DNA of 64,000 nt from Litoditis marina (GCA_964036275.1 CAXIWQ010000127.1:1-64000), one strand, 5' to 3'; positions 22,334-34,110 are shown, counted from the first letter of the stretch. The notes: generated by a model from the letters alone, not told the origin. Made by a program: numbers and translations.

Positions 22334-24417
22334 TGAGTCTAGGTCATTAGCGCAGGTCCAGATTGCGCAAAGCACCAGGGGTTATGAAAGAGGCCATATA
22401 GGCAGGTTGCCAAAAATATTTACTCACAGGGGTAACATGAGAGGACGCAAAAAGTCTAAGCAACACGACCGCGGTTGACCCCCCAATGGGAAGGCTGCGC
22501 GCAATACACTACCGCGGGTCTGAGGATCGGCACTTTTGCATTTCACATGATTTTGTATAGGGTTTTCACTAAGTTGAAACTTCCAGTAAAACGGATTAAG
22601 TTTTAGCCAAGTGAAATGCTCAGTTTCAATACTCTTGAACACAGTAGTTTATTTCAAAGGGTTTGCAAACACATGTTCAGTTTAATATGTTTTTCAAATT
22701 TCAAGGTTCTAAAAGCACAGGTTCGGATTCAGTAATTTCAAACGCAAACATTCTTGTCGAACTTAACACACACAAGTTATGCCGAATTCCGTAGAATTGA
22801 AATACACATGTTCACTTTTTTAGTACAAAGGATCTTTAACGTGTACAACCTTGAAGTTTACTAGAGTGGTTGAAACGTTTATTTCCGTTGAGTGAAACGT
22901 TTATTTCGAAGGTTTATTAAACACATGTGCCGGTTTATTAAAGTTTCAAATGCACACTAATATTTCACAGGATCGGTTTTCACTAGTTTGCAACTTCCAG
23001 TATCACGCTCAAAGGTTGAAAAAGCGTTTGTATGTTCTTGAACATTCTTTGAAAACACATGTCAAGTTTATATATTTTCGGGTTTTATGGTATCAGTATC
23101 ACAGGTTAATATTTAATCATTTCAAAAGCAAACGTTCTTTTTGAATGCCACAAACACTGGCTATATTGTGAAGATATGTGAAGTTTCATTGAATTAAAAA
23201 TCAAATGTTCATTTTGAACTCTTCAGAACAATGGATTTTTAATGTCTACAAGTTCAACTTCAACTCTATCGAAAAAAAAATATATATGTAGTTTTAAATG
23301 TAGGTTCGTTTTCATGTTTCCGGAAAACATGCGTTCACTTTAAATACATTCGAAAGCGACCCATACTTCAGCCATGAACTTACATATTTATTTTTTGCAA
23401 AACGTAATTCAGTTTCGCTACTCCGTATGAGCTGAACGTAATGTTTCGAAAACACGTTATTTGAATTCGTTCAATAAATTCATTACTACGCATATCTCAG
23501 TTTTGAATCCACCATTTTAAAAGAAGATGTACAATTTGAGCTCTATTGAAAAAGTGAACTAATACTTACGTTTATACTATGACCTTTTGAAACACAATTT
23601 AATCGTTTATTTTGCTACCTTACAACAACAAACGGTTATGCCACACTTAATACACACGGTAACTTGTACGATACAAATACAATTCAGAGAAATACAATTC
23701 ACATTTTCAAAAGTAGTTCGGTTTTGAGACATATAATAGAACAAACTATTGGGTTGAATTGTCCAACATATTGAAACGCTTCGACAATCGAAGAACAACG
23801 AATGAGAATTGCACAAGCGTGATCAACGTGAAAAATTTACTACAATAATTTAAACTTTATGTTCATAATACATTAGCTGACCTGGCTTGAGGAAATTATA
23901 AATAAATCATTTGGAAAAGGGATAGAATTCAAAATGAAACGAAAAGGGGTAGTACCTAAATCTGTCCAATAAGAACTCCGGCGAGGCAGAAAAGAATAGA
24001 TTCTTGTTGGTGTTCCTTTTGTTTTTTCTCTCGGCCACCTGTGATCCTGTGATTCGCGACAATCTGAAATACTTTAACCTGAGAATGAAAATCTATACAA
24101 AAATAGCATTACTTTTGTTTATATGCCCTCGTTGCCAAAGGTATGACTTTTGCCAGAGGTATTAACGGCATACACCAGTAAAGTTGTCCTTATAGTCAGA
24201 AAAATTCGAAAAACTAACTATTTTTTCGCCGAAAAGAAGAAAATCGGTCTACCTTTGATGAAAAAACATAAATTTTCACGTGTTGATGTGTTGAAATCCG
24301 AAAACGGACTACTTTCGTAGCTCAGTCAGACCTTACTAGTATATGATTAACGGTCAAACGTTATTCAAATCTCTTTCTATTCACTTGAGGAGCAAAAGTA
24401 AAGTGAGCAGAGAAAGG
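22334..24417. repeat. R repeat, left copy (2.08 kb)
   Basis: Matches 28785-30866 with only a handful of differences (one G in CACAGGTTCGG near 22720, one A in an A-run near 23272, GATTCG versus GAGTCG near 24052). The left copy starts at TGAGTCTAGG, directly after the broken 1.34-kb unit. R is AT-rich with recurring ACACATGTTCA-type motifs. It carries an old internal duplication of about 400 bp: TTTTCACTAAGTTGAAACTT near 22561 resembles TTTTCACTAGTTTGCAACTT near 22976. No substantial open frame is seen. Confidence 0.93.
22467..22520. other. GC-rich structured head of R (possible RNA hairpin)
   Basis: GACCGCGGT (22467-22475) pairs with ACCGCGGGTC (22511-22520), with one bulged G. Inside is a smaller CCC...GGG stem around CAAT. 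It lies about 50 bp after AATATTTACTCACAGGGG and about 80 bp after CCATATAGG. The GC-rich patch stands out in otherwise AT-rich DNA and is repeated in the right R copy (about 28918-28971). I compared it mentally with U1, U2, U4, U5, U6 and U11 snRNAs and found no match. Its identity is unknown. Confidence 0.35.
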
Positions 24418-24521
24418 GGCCCATTTTCACCCTCTAGCACAAGAATGTGAAGTACGTTTCGAGTTTCGAAGAACCACAATATAGCAAAAAAGGTTTAAAT
24501 TCTCAAATATGAAACACTCAC

Positions 24522-24627
24522 CTGTATTACGTAGAGAGCGAAATGATTGCCTTCCTAAATCATCCGAAATGTCGGGTTTGGATCGACAGGCGGAGACCGG
24601 AGAAAAGGATACGACCATACGACACCT
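24522..24627 (-). other. Exon-like segment, minus strand
   Basis: Read on the minus strand, TTTTGCGTTGCAG|AGG provides an acceptor and ATACAG|GTGAGT a donor around 106 bases. One frame is open throughout (starts RCRMVVSFSPVSACRSK). No ATG or family is recognised. It could be an exon of an unrecognised gene or chance. Confidence 0.3.
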
Positions 24628-25013
24628 CTGCAACGCAAAAGATCATATTCATGATTTAAAGTAAATGGGAAGTGATGGGAATTCCGTTCACTGAGCGTCA
24701 GATTACCGATAGAACTTTTCACGACACTACAATAATCTTTTAGTATTGCACGGTACACGGTACTATTGAATCTACTAAATAAGAATGAAAGAGCGATTAG
24801 AGCAATTAAACAAAATAGTAAAGCTTTCGAAACATCGAAACATTACCGAAAATCACATAATCATCGTGTTATTGAGACCAAGATTGGTATACGATGGTGC
24901 TATGCTATACTAAACGGCAGTGAAGTGAATCGTATTTCCATTCAAAAGTGAAGTGAGAGCACATCATAAATAAAACATGTGATTTGACAAAACAAACAAA
25001 GTTAATAACCCAC

Positions 25014-25094
25014 CTTGACTGATACCATTATATTCAAGGCGACGGCAAATATTAACCATTAAACATGATATATTAATAGAATATGAAGAGCGAC
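25014..25094 (-). other. Exon-like segment, minus strand, first of a duplicated pair
   Basis: 81 bases bounded by CTATTTCAG|GTCGCT and AAG|GTGGGT on the minus strand. Only the frame beginning (G)GT CGC is open. A diverged relative with the same borders lies at 26321-26410. Confidence 0.3.
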
Positions 25095-26320
25095 CTGAAA
25101 TAGAATATATAAATTTGTAAACGAGAAATGCATACCTAGTGAGTGATAGAATGATAAATAATGGTTTGACACTTAACGAAAACACTAAAGTTTACATATA
25201 CGGTTATCGGATAATCAGGGGTGACCACAAAGTTTCCCGACTTTGAGCCAAGTACGACCTCCCCCCTCTAATAAATTGAAATTTTCCGATAAACACGTAA
25301 TATTCTACTGAATTTTATAAAAATTGTTCTAGAATTGCAAAAATATGCCTAAATTTGAACATTTTTTGCCCCTGCGGGGCATACTTGAGGCGACTTTGTT
25401 GTCCACATAAATTTATTGAAAATCAGGTGTTTTATCTTGGGTGCTCAAAATACAAATCTGGGTGAAAGGTGAGGTTTTCCCCAGTTGAAGGTGACTGTTG
25501 TTGAAATCAGGGTAGTTCAAAATCTATATTTCAATAAAAACGGGTGATTCAATGAACCATCCAACAAAGTAGCCCATCGTTTTCTGCGGGGTATTTACAT
25601 AGGTGAAACCGTTCAAGTTTCAACCAACAGTAAGGCCAGACTATTCGATGAAAACTAGAATGAACACGGTGAAAATGAATGGTTTTGCAACAGACATAGA
25701 CAAAAATGTTGGTTTTCGGCGAAAACGTTTTAAAAAGGTTCTTTTTTTTTTGAATTTTTCGGATTATCCGGACAAATTTACTGGGAGAGGCTGTGAGGAA
25801 CGTTGTTAATGTTTAATGAGTACATAGTACATTCACGTAGTGCACGTGAGTTCTGAGTTTGTGAGTTTAATGTTGAAAACTATAACATAAAATCATTAAC
25901 AGAATGGGTAACAGCACCTACTACAGTTCTCGAAGAAAGTAGCAGCTGCATACATCGAAGACAAAAACACTACTGACGTCTTCACGATCTGTCTGTAAAG
26001 AAAATAGGTAACAAAAAAGAGAATAATAGGTAATGTAATAAGCAACACTACAACTGTAGTTGTAGGCTCAAGTCATAGTTAGATGAATGAGCTAATTCTG
26101 TATTGAACGAATGCGAAAAACTTCTCTTTTTCGAAAAGTATTTCGACCTTACTACACAATATTTACTGCAATATTCTTTTTACTACATTATTCTTTATAG
26201 TATTGCACAGTAGTATTGAATCTAACAAATAAAAACGAAAGGACAACCACATAATGATCATTTAATTGAAAGAAAGACTTGCATATTGGAATTAAACAAA
26301 ATAAATAGTAAATAACCCAC

Positions 26321-26410
26321 CTACCCATCTTGTTTGATTCCAGAATATGTACGGGGACGGCAAATAATAACAATTGAAGAAATAGTATATATTAATAAAG
26401 CAGAGGCGAC
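26321..26410 (-). other. Exon-like segment, minus strand, second of a duplicated pair
   Basis: 90 bases bounded by CTGTTCCAG|GTCGCC and GTAG|GTGGGT. It aligns with 25014-25094 over most of its length (shared TTAATATAT and TATTTGCCGTC). Both splice borders are preserved although the interior has diverged. Further exon-like pieces with CTGAAG|GTGAGT donors lie at 26656-26735 and 26994-27057. Confidence 0.3.
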
Positions 26411-27487
26411 CTGGAACAGAAATGTGATAAAAGAAAGGCATACTCAGCGAATACAGTACAAAGTACCAAACAACATTCTGGAAATATGACGAAAAGAGCG
26501 TCTATGTTTTATAATATTAGAAAGGTTGAAAAGCAGCATGAATATTAGAAAGGTAGCATTAATGTTCGAATAATACATTATGAACCAAAGAATTATAGTT
26601 TGCTAGAATTGCTAGTAAGCGAAACATGTTAAAATGGAGTAAGTGAACAACTCACCTTCAGCTGACAAGACAATTTGCGCCGTCAGCCCAGCATCGATAA
26701 TAAAAGAATATAAAAACAATGAATCGTAAAGTAACCTGAAAAATAAGATTGAAACAATGGGAATGAACAGTATAAAGTTAGCAAAACACGTTTACAGAAA
26801 AGTAGCGAACTAAATTTCTTAAGCATTTTAACGTCATTTTAACAGAATATGGAGCAGAAAGCGACCTGTTTTAGAATAATAAAAAGGTAGCATGAATTAA
26901 TAAAGGTTTGGCTTGAATAATACAATAGAAACCAAAGTAATAAAGTTTGCTAGTAAGCAAGACACGTTAAGAATGAAGTAGTAAACAACTCACCTTCAGC
27001 TGATAACACGCATAGTCATGGAACGTGAAATAGGCAATTCCACTCGTTTTCCATCAGCTGCTCGATACGTAATGGCAAATACTCAACAAAAAAGTAGATT
27101 CATGGGGGCGCCCATAATATAGCCCTCTGCAATGGAAATATAAATTTATAAGTACATATACGTTTACATATAAGGTTATCGGATAACATCATAACACTAT
27201 ATGAGAAAAATTAGCGAGTTTCCATGAAAGTTATCCCCATGTTGAAAGAATCTCGCCTTGACTTAATTGAATTAATAGTTACGGGACGGAATTGTTCAGA
27301 TTTCACAGACAAACATAAATACAGGAGAAACCGTTCAACAATTCAACCAACAGTAAGGCGAGACTATTCGATGAAAACTAGTCCGTTTCCAGACAATTTT
27401 TTTCCATTCTAGTAACAAAAAGTCTGCATTTCGAGTAGGTAAGTCTCTGAGTCGTGAAAAAGTTCAAAAAAGACGTAATAAACACAC

Positions 27488-27594
27488 CTCCAGGTTTATG
27501 TTTGTTATCGCACTGAGGCAACTTCTCCAAACTTCGATGATCGCATTTGTTTGATTCAATACGATCGAATCCAATGGGAAGACGCTCGATTACT
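27488..27594 (-). other. Exon-like segment, minus strand, open over 35 codons
   Basis: Acceptor TTTTTATTCTAG|AGT and donor CTGGAG|GTGTGT enclose 107 bases. One frame is open throughout (VIERLPIGFDRIESNK...). Joined at phase 1 to the segment ending at 27057, it would continue ADGKRVELPISRS and stop at 26998-26996. This is the best coding candidate in M. No family is recognised, and AT-rich DNA yields splice-like sites easily. Confidence 0.35.
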
Positions 27595-28726
27595 CTAGAA
27601 TAAAAACCAAAGTAACATCGAATAAGATCAACAAAAAATTACATACAAAACTTGTATAAGCTACATCACAAAATAAGAATCACATCAGAACTCAGAACAG
27701 AATAGCTAGTTATTTATCAAACTTTCTATTATTTAAACGCAATCACAATTAGACACCCGACCCCATTGAAAACAAATCGATGATATAACGAACCGCGGCC
27801 CCAAAACTTGACCCTCCCGTCATATCCAACCAGGTTTAAAACTAGCTGTATTTCAAACCGCCAATTAAGTCATTCAATCTAATTCCTAATTCATATATTT
27901 AACTAAAATTACATACTAAGTCAGATGAATCATAAATTGTGGAATCCAAATTTTTAAATAGGAACCCAAATAGACCTGAGTGACAGGTTAGTCACCATAA
28001 TATTATTGGAAAATGAATGATACAACCTATATTAGCGTAGTGTGTACCTTCTAATAACATAATGCACACATAATGCACCTATAAATCTACAAAACACATT
28101 CTGACTATCCGGAAAGTATTGAATCTTCTATAAAACCACTTAATAAATGGAGAAACTGAACAAACTGATAATTTAGGTAATAAAAATTACAATTTCACTC
28201 CAAACAGGCAATTTCAACCAATATACTCACGGGTTTTCTTTCAGGGGCTAAGTAAACATACAGCGTACAGGTTTTGCATAATCTTTTGATATCTTCATGT
28301 TTTCACTTGGCTTACCAAGATAGATACTATTCGTTATCCGTATTATCTCACGTGCTGACTTATTTTAATGTTTTTTCTACGTTTTTTTTGTTAATGCAGG
28401 GGGTTACCGACCACATACTTCAGAATAACCCATTTTCAATAGTGTAATCATAATCCTTGCTAATACAATTACAGAATAAGTTAAGCAGAACAATATAATA
28501 CGTATAACAATGGAAAAACAACAAATATATAAAATATTTTACAGAGAGAGAGAGAGAAAATGGGAAAATAACAAAATTCGTACGCAATATGGCGCGATGG
28601 TGTGTTATTTGCAAATGCGTATCCATCTCGTCACCATGCCCGCAACATGCGGGCAACACCCCATTTCGCTTCAGCGCGGTGTTTGGAAAGTTGTTCGATA
28701 GCATTGCGCAGTCTGTCTATCTGTTC

Positions 28727-28841
28727 TTTTCCATAACCCCGGGTGTTTGCGCAATCTGGACTTGCGCATCCAACCTAGCATCTCTGAGTCTAGGTCATTA
28801 GCGCAGGTCCAGATTGCGCAAAGCACCAGGGGTTATGAAAG
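28727..28841. repeat. Long imperfect hairpin spanning the M/R junction
   Basis: The left arm (28727-28778, with TTTGCGCAATCTGGACTTGC) and the right arm (28790-28841, with CCAGATTGCGCAAAG) pair over about 50 bp with a few mismatches. The loop is CATCTCTGAGT. The right arm is the beginning of R. The left copy of R at 22334 begins at the base matching 28785, in the loop, so it has only the right arm. Confidence 0.85.
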
Positions 28842-30866
28842 AGGCCATATAGGCAGGTTGCCAAAAATATTTACTCACAGGGGTAACATGAGAGGACGCA
28901 AAAAGTCTAAGCAACACGACCGCGGTTGACCCCCCAATGGGAAGGCTGCGCGCAATACACTACCGCGGGTCTGAGGATCGGCACTTTTGCATTTCACATG
29001 ATTTTGTATAGGGTTTTCACTAAGTTGAAACTTCCAGTAAAACGGATTAAGTTTTAGCCAAGTGAAATGCTCAGTTTCAATACTCTTGAACACAGTAGTT
29101 TATTTCAAAGGGTTTGCAAACACATGTTCAGTTTAATATGTTTTTCAAATTTCAAGGTTCTAAAAGCACAGTTCGGATTCAGTAATTTCAAACGCAAACA
29201 TTCTTGTCGAACTTAACACACACAAGTTATGCCGAATTCCGTAGAATTGAAATACACATGTTCACTTTTTTAGTACAAAGGATCTTTAACGTGTACAACC
29301 TTGAAGTTTACTAGAGTGGTTGAAACGTTTATTTCCGTTGAGTGAAACGTTTATTTCGAAGGTTTATTAAACACATGTGCCGGTTTATTAAAGTTTCAAA
29401 TGCACACTAATATTTCACAGGATCGGTTTTCACTAGTTTGCAACTTCCAGTATCACGCTCAAAGGTTGAAAAAGCGTTTGTATGTTCTTGAACATTCTTT
29501 GAAAACACATGTCAAGTTTATATATTTTCGGGTTTTATGGTATCAGTATCACAGGTTAATATTTAATCATTTCAAAAGCAAACGTTCTTTTTGAATGCCA
29601 CAAACACTGGCTATATTGTGAAGATATGTGAAGTTTCATTGAATTAAAAATCAAATGTTCATTTTGAACTCTTCAGAACAATGGATTTTTAATGTCTACA
29701 AGTTCAACTTCAACTCTATCGAAAAAAAATATATATGTAGTTTTAAATGTAGGTTCGTTTTCATGTTTCCGGAAAACATGCGTTCACTTTAAATACATTC
29801 GAAAGCGACCCATACTTCAGCCATGAACTTACATATTTATTTTTTGCAAAACGTAATTCAGTTTCGCTACTCCGTATGAGCTGAACGTAATGTTTCGAAA
29901 ACACGTTATTTGAATTCGTTCAATAAATTCATTACTACGCATATCTCAGTTTTGAATCCACCATTTTAAAAGAAGATGTACAATTTGAGCTCTATTGAAA
30001 AAGTGAACTAATACTTACGTTTATACTATGACCTTTTGAAACACAATTTAATCGTTTATTTTGCTACCTTACAACAACAAACGGTTATGCCACACTTAAT
30101 ACACACGGTAACTTGTACGATACAAATACAATTCAGAGAAATACAATTCACATTTTCAAAAGTAGTTCGGTTTTGAGACATATAATAGAACAAACTATTG
30201 GGTTGAATTGTCCAACATATTGAAACGCTTCGACAATCGAAGAACAACGAATGAGAATTGCACAAGCGTGATCAACGTGAAAAATTTACTACAATAATTT
30301 AAACTTTATGTTCATAATACATTAGCTGACCTGGCTTGAGGAAATTATAAATAAATCATTTGGAAAAGGGATAGAATTCAAAATGAAACGAAAAGGGGTA
30401 GTACCTAAATCTGTCCAATAAGAACTCCGGCGAGGCAGAAAAGAATAGATTCTTGTTGGTGTTCCTTTTGTTTTTTCTCTCGGCCACCTGTGATCCTGTG
30501 AGTCGCGACAATCTGAAATACTTTAACCTGAGAATGAAAATCTATACAAAAATAGCATTACTTTTGTTTATATGCCCTCGTTGCCAAAGGTATGACTTTT
30601 GCCAGAGGTATTAACGGCATACACCAGTAAAGTTGTCCTTATAGTCAGAAAAATTCGAAAAACTAACTATTTTTTCGCCGAAAAGAAGAAAATCGGTCTA
30701 CCTTTGATGAAAAAACATAAATTTTCACGTGTTGATGTGTTGAAATCCGAAAACGGACTACTTTCGTAGCTCAGTCAGACCTTACTAGTATATGATTAAC
30801 GGTCAAACGTTATTCAAATCTCTTTCTATTCACTTGAGGAGCAAAAGTAAAGTGAGCAGAGAAAGG
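28785..30866. repeat. R repeat, right copy (2.08 kb)
   Basis: Near-identical to 22334-24417 at an offset of about 6,450 bp. Here the left boundary is continuous with M through the hairpin. The right end joins the 1.34-kb family at AGAAAGG|AACATC, sharing AAAGG with the TATA segment it replaces. R-M-R is what one and a third turns of a 6.45-kb circle or tandem unit would give. Confidence 0.93.
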
Positions 30867-32116
30867 AACATCAAACACGCATTTTCCCATTATTCCACCT
30901 ACGTTAAGCGTCGCCGTAACTGACACTAGAACACCTCCGCAATAGCTCTCTACTGTTCAATTGAGAAAAGTCTGAAAACATTGAACCACATGTGCTTCTT
31001 TTTGAATCTATAATCATTACGGCACATACTATATATTTACTCTATTCATCACGCTCTCGTTTCGCTTCCTTCTCTTTTTGACCTGCGTATCGATGCCAAC
31101 CAGATTTCACTACTCACTGAAAAGACGTGAGAAGGTGGTCGCAGACTTGTGTTCCGGTCTCCACAATTTTTTCACTCTTTACCTGTAATTTTTGAGAAGT
31201 AGATGAATAATGGATTTCATTTTCATCTCTATTGTCACTAGTCTGTCTCAATCCATTGTTTCAATTAAGTACTTGAACATGTGGACTGATGCCTGACCTT
31301 GTCACTCAGGTCTTTTTAATGAGGGAAGCCGCCATTGCTCTACTGCCCCTTGAAAAACTCTCTACTGTTCAATTGAGAAAAGTCTGAAAACATTGAACCA
31401 CATGTGCTTCTTTTTGAATCTATAATCATTACGGCACATATTATATATTTACTCTATTCATCACGCTCTCGTTTCGCTTCCTTCTCTTTTTGACCTGCGT
31501 ATCGATGCCAACCAGATTTCACTACTCACTGAATTTTTTTTCGCAAACTTGTGTTCCGGTCTCTTTAATGAGGGAAGCCGCCATTGCTCTACTGGCCCTT
31601 GAAAAACGGGTTTTCAGTGAAATGTGAAAATTCGAATCTGCCAGATTTTTGGGATCTGCCAGATTCCTGAAAATCTCCCAGATTAAAATTTCCACGTTTC
31701 ACTGAAAACACATGAGAAGGTGGTCGCACGCAGACTTGTGCTCCGGTCTCCACAATTTTTTCACTCTTCACCTGTGATTTTATGAGAAGTAGATGGATAA
31801 TGGCTTTTATTTTCATCTCTATTTTCACTAGTCTGTCTCAATCCATTGTTTCAATTAAGTACTTGAACTTGTGGACTGATGCCTGACCTTGTCACTCAGG
31901 TCTCTTTAGTGAGGGATGCCGCCATTGCTCTACTGGCCTTTGAACAACGGGAAACCAGACTGCGTATCGATGGCGACCAGATTTCACTTGGTTTAGCGTG
32001 AAACGGGAATTTGGATCTGCCAGATTTACGCGATCTCCCAGATTTATATTTTCACGTTTCATCAAAAACACGTGAGAAGGTGATCGCAGACATGTGTTCC
32101 GGTTTTCAACAGCCAG
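30867..32116. repeat. 1.34-kb repeat family, continuation right of R-M-R
   Basis: 30867 onward matches the 1.34-kb unit from just after its TATA-like element (20039 or 21376). A new unit starts at 31709 (CACATGAGAAGG) and breaks off near 32116 at CAACAGCCAG. The segment lacks the promoter-like cluster. A hairpin copy lies at 31610-31711. Confidence 0.9.
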
Positions 32117-32179
32117 TAGACTGTTATTCAGCCTATACTATTACGGAACATGACAATATGTTCACTCTGTTCATCACGC

Positions 32180-33040
32180 GTAGGAGTCTCAGTGTAGACA
32201 TGGTGTGAACTATATTAGTTATTTTCATTCGTAAGTACTGTTTATAATTACCAAATTAAACTTTCCGAGAGCAAACGTTCGTAAGGAAAGTTGGTAAGGT
32301 TACTGTAGGAGTCTCTTGACCTATACTTATCAAACTTGGTCAACACCAATGTAGTTTGATCTACTTATCAAACTTGGCTAAACAATGAAGTTTCATTCCC
32401 ACGATTCTTACAAAGCATGGATGACATCAACGCACAAGTGAACGCCGCTTTATTTGACAAGTTGCTGCCACACAACGTTCATTCTCACGATTCTTACAAA
32501 GCATGGATGACATCAACGCACAAGTGAACGCCGCTTTATTTGACAAGTTGCTGCCACATTCGAGTGCTTTACCAGCTGACTAAGTTGTATTACTTTGTAG
32601 TGTGTTCTACAAGCATTTTCGATTATCTCCGATTGTGTTGGCCAAGTTTGATAAGTATAGCAAACTTCATTGTTTAGCCAAGTTTGATAAGTAGATCGAA
32701 CTACATTGGTGTTGGCCAAGTTTGATAAGTATAGGTCAAGAGACTCCTACAGTAACCTTACCAACTTTCCTTACAAACGTTTGCTCTCGGAAAGTTTAAT
32801 TTGGTAATTATAAACAGTACTTACGAATGAAAATAACTAATATAGTTCACAAGTAGATCAAACTACATTGGTGTTGACCAAGTTTGATAAGTATAGGTCA
32901 AGAGACTCCTACAGTAACCTTACCAACTTTCCTTACAAACGTTTGCTCTCGGAAAGTTTAATTTGGTAATTATAAACAGTACTTACGAATGAAAATAACT
33001 AATATAGTTCACACCATGTCTACACTGAGACTCCTACAGT
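32180..33040. repeat. Foldback repeat with one left arm and two right arms
   Basis: The left arm, 32180-32393 (GTAGGAGTCTCAGTGTAGAC ... AATGAAGTTT), is the reverse complement of 32662-32850. 32851-33040 is a second, partly overlapping copy of the right arm. A third partial copy is at about 33586-33727. The arms contain CTTATCAAACTTGG motifs several times. No transposase is seen. Confidence 0.8.
32394..32559. repeat. 86-bp tandem pair inside the foldback loop
   Basis: The block with ACGATTCTTACAAAGCATGG starts at 32401 and again at 32487. A third copy lies at about 33391-33470 and continues into the same downstream sequence as the second. The loop of the foldback was therefore duplicated with its right arm. 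Confidence 0.8.
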
Positions 33041-33950
33041 AACCTCACAACTCGACTCTCAGCTCAGGCTCCTCATCAGATGTCTTCGTAGTTTGTATTA
33101 CTTATTAATTTTTTCGACAGTGCCTTAGGCAGTACAAACTTTATATTTTATCTTTATATTTCAAATGTTCGTTCATATTTCAAACGTTAAAAAACTGGTG
33201 GATGTTCTATAACACGCTGGAATGCTGGAAACCAATGTAGTTGTTCTATAACACGCTGGAACGCTGGAAACCAATGTAGTTTCATCTACTTATCAAAATG
33301 TTACTATATCTTAGAGTAAGAAGGTATTAGTCACACGGATTCGTCCGACTATTTGCCAACTGCATGAAACATTCGAGTACGGCCAACGTTCATTCTCACG
33401 ATTCTTACAAAGCATGGATGACATCAACGCACAAGTGAACGCCGCTTTATTTGACAAGTTGCTGCCACATTCGAGTGCTTTACCAGCTGACTAAGTTGTA
33501 TTACTTGGTAGTGTGTTCTACAAGCATTTTCGATTATCTCCGATTGTGTTGGCCAAGTTTGATAAGTATAGCAAACTTCATTGTTTAGCCAACTTTGATA
33601 AGTAGATCAAACTACATTGGTGTTGACCAAGTTTGATAAGTATAGGTCAAGAGACTCCTACAGTAACCTTACCAACTTTCCTTACAAACGTTTGCTCTCG
33701 GAAAGTTTAATTTGGTAATTATAAACTAACAAGAGCAAAACTATGGTTGAAAACTAATTGATTCGATTCAAATCAAACTTTTCGATGATTATAATCAAAT
33801 TGATTATAACACGAACAACTCTGACAGAGAGTGTGACTTAACTGTCGACAACTAGATAACTTAGTTCCGCCAATTACACACCACTATACAACTAACGCAA
33901 TGAAAGTGTTTTTGTTAATTATAAAACTATACAACTCTGACATAGAGTGT

Positions 33951-34110
33951 TTATTCCCCGTGTACTGTACGAGTCCGAGGCTTGACCTCCGCCTACACCC
34001 AGATTAGATCAAACTACATTGTATACAGTTTTATTCCCCGTGTACTGTACGAGTCCGAGGCTTGACCTCAGCCTACACCCAGATTAGATCAAACTACATT
34101 GTATACAGTT
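33951..34110. repeat. 2 x 80-bp tandem duplication
   Basis: TTATTCCCCGTGTACTGTAC starts at 33951 and 34031. The two 80-bp units differ at one position (CCTCCGCC versus CCTCAGCC). Part of the unit recurs inverted at 34610. Confidence 0.9.

Larger units (their letters stand above)
24418..28784. other. M segment: AT-rich middle of the R-M-R block with a diverged internal duplication
   Basis: About 4.37 kb with no long open frame. It contains an old, rearranged duplication in the same orientation. TAGTATTGCAC occurs at 24741 and 26198, GGTTATCGGATAA at 25202 and 27174, and GACTATTCGATGAAAACTAG at 25639 and 27362. About 380 bp near 25215-25590, including the hairpin TGCCCCTGCGGGGCA, is present only in the first copy. 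Several short segments on the minus strand have good splice signals. A short (AG)n run lies at 28543-28556. Confidence 0.7.

Noticed and set aside
22430..22540. U1, U5 or other known snRNA in the head of R
   Set aside because: The 5' segment loosely recalls U1, but the U1-70K and U1A loop sequences are missing and no known snRNA core could be aligned. It is kept only as an unknown structured element.
28589..28801. Cys-rich frame MARWCVICKC..., considered as a zinc finger such as THAP
   Set aside because: Cysteine spacing does not fit a C2CH pattern, and the frame runs into the hairpin at the M/R junction. Much of its regularity comes from the palindrome GCCCGCAACATGCGGGC.
22334..30866. LTR retrotransposon with 2.08-kb LTRs
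   Set aside because: The repeats do not begin TG and end CA. There is no primer-binding site, polypurine tract, gag or pol. The flanks show a 379-bp replacement instead of a target-site duplication.
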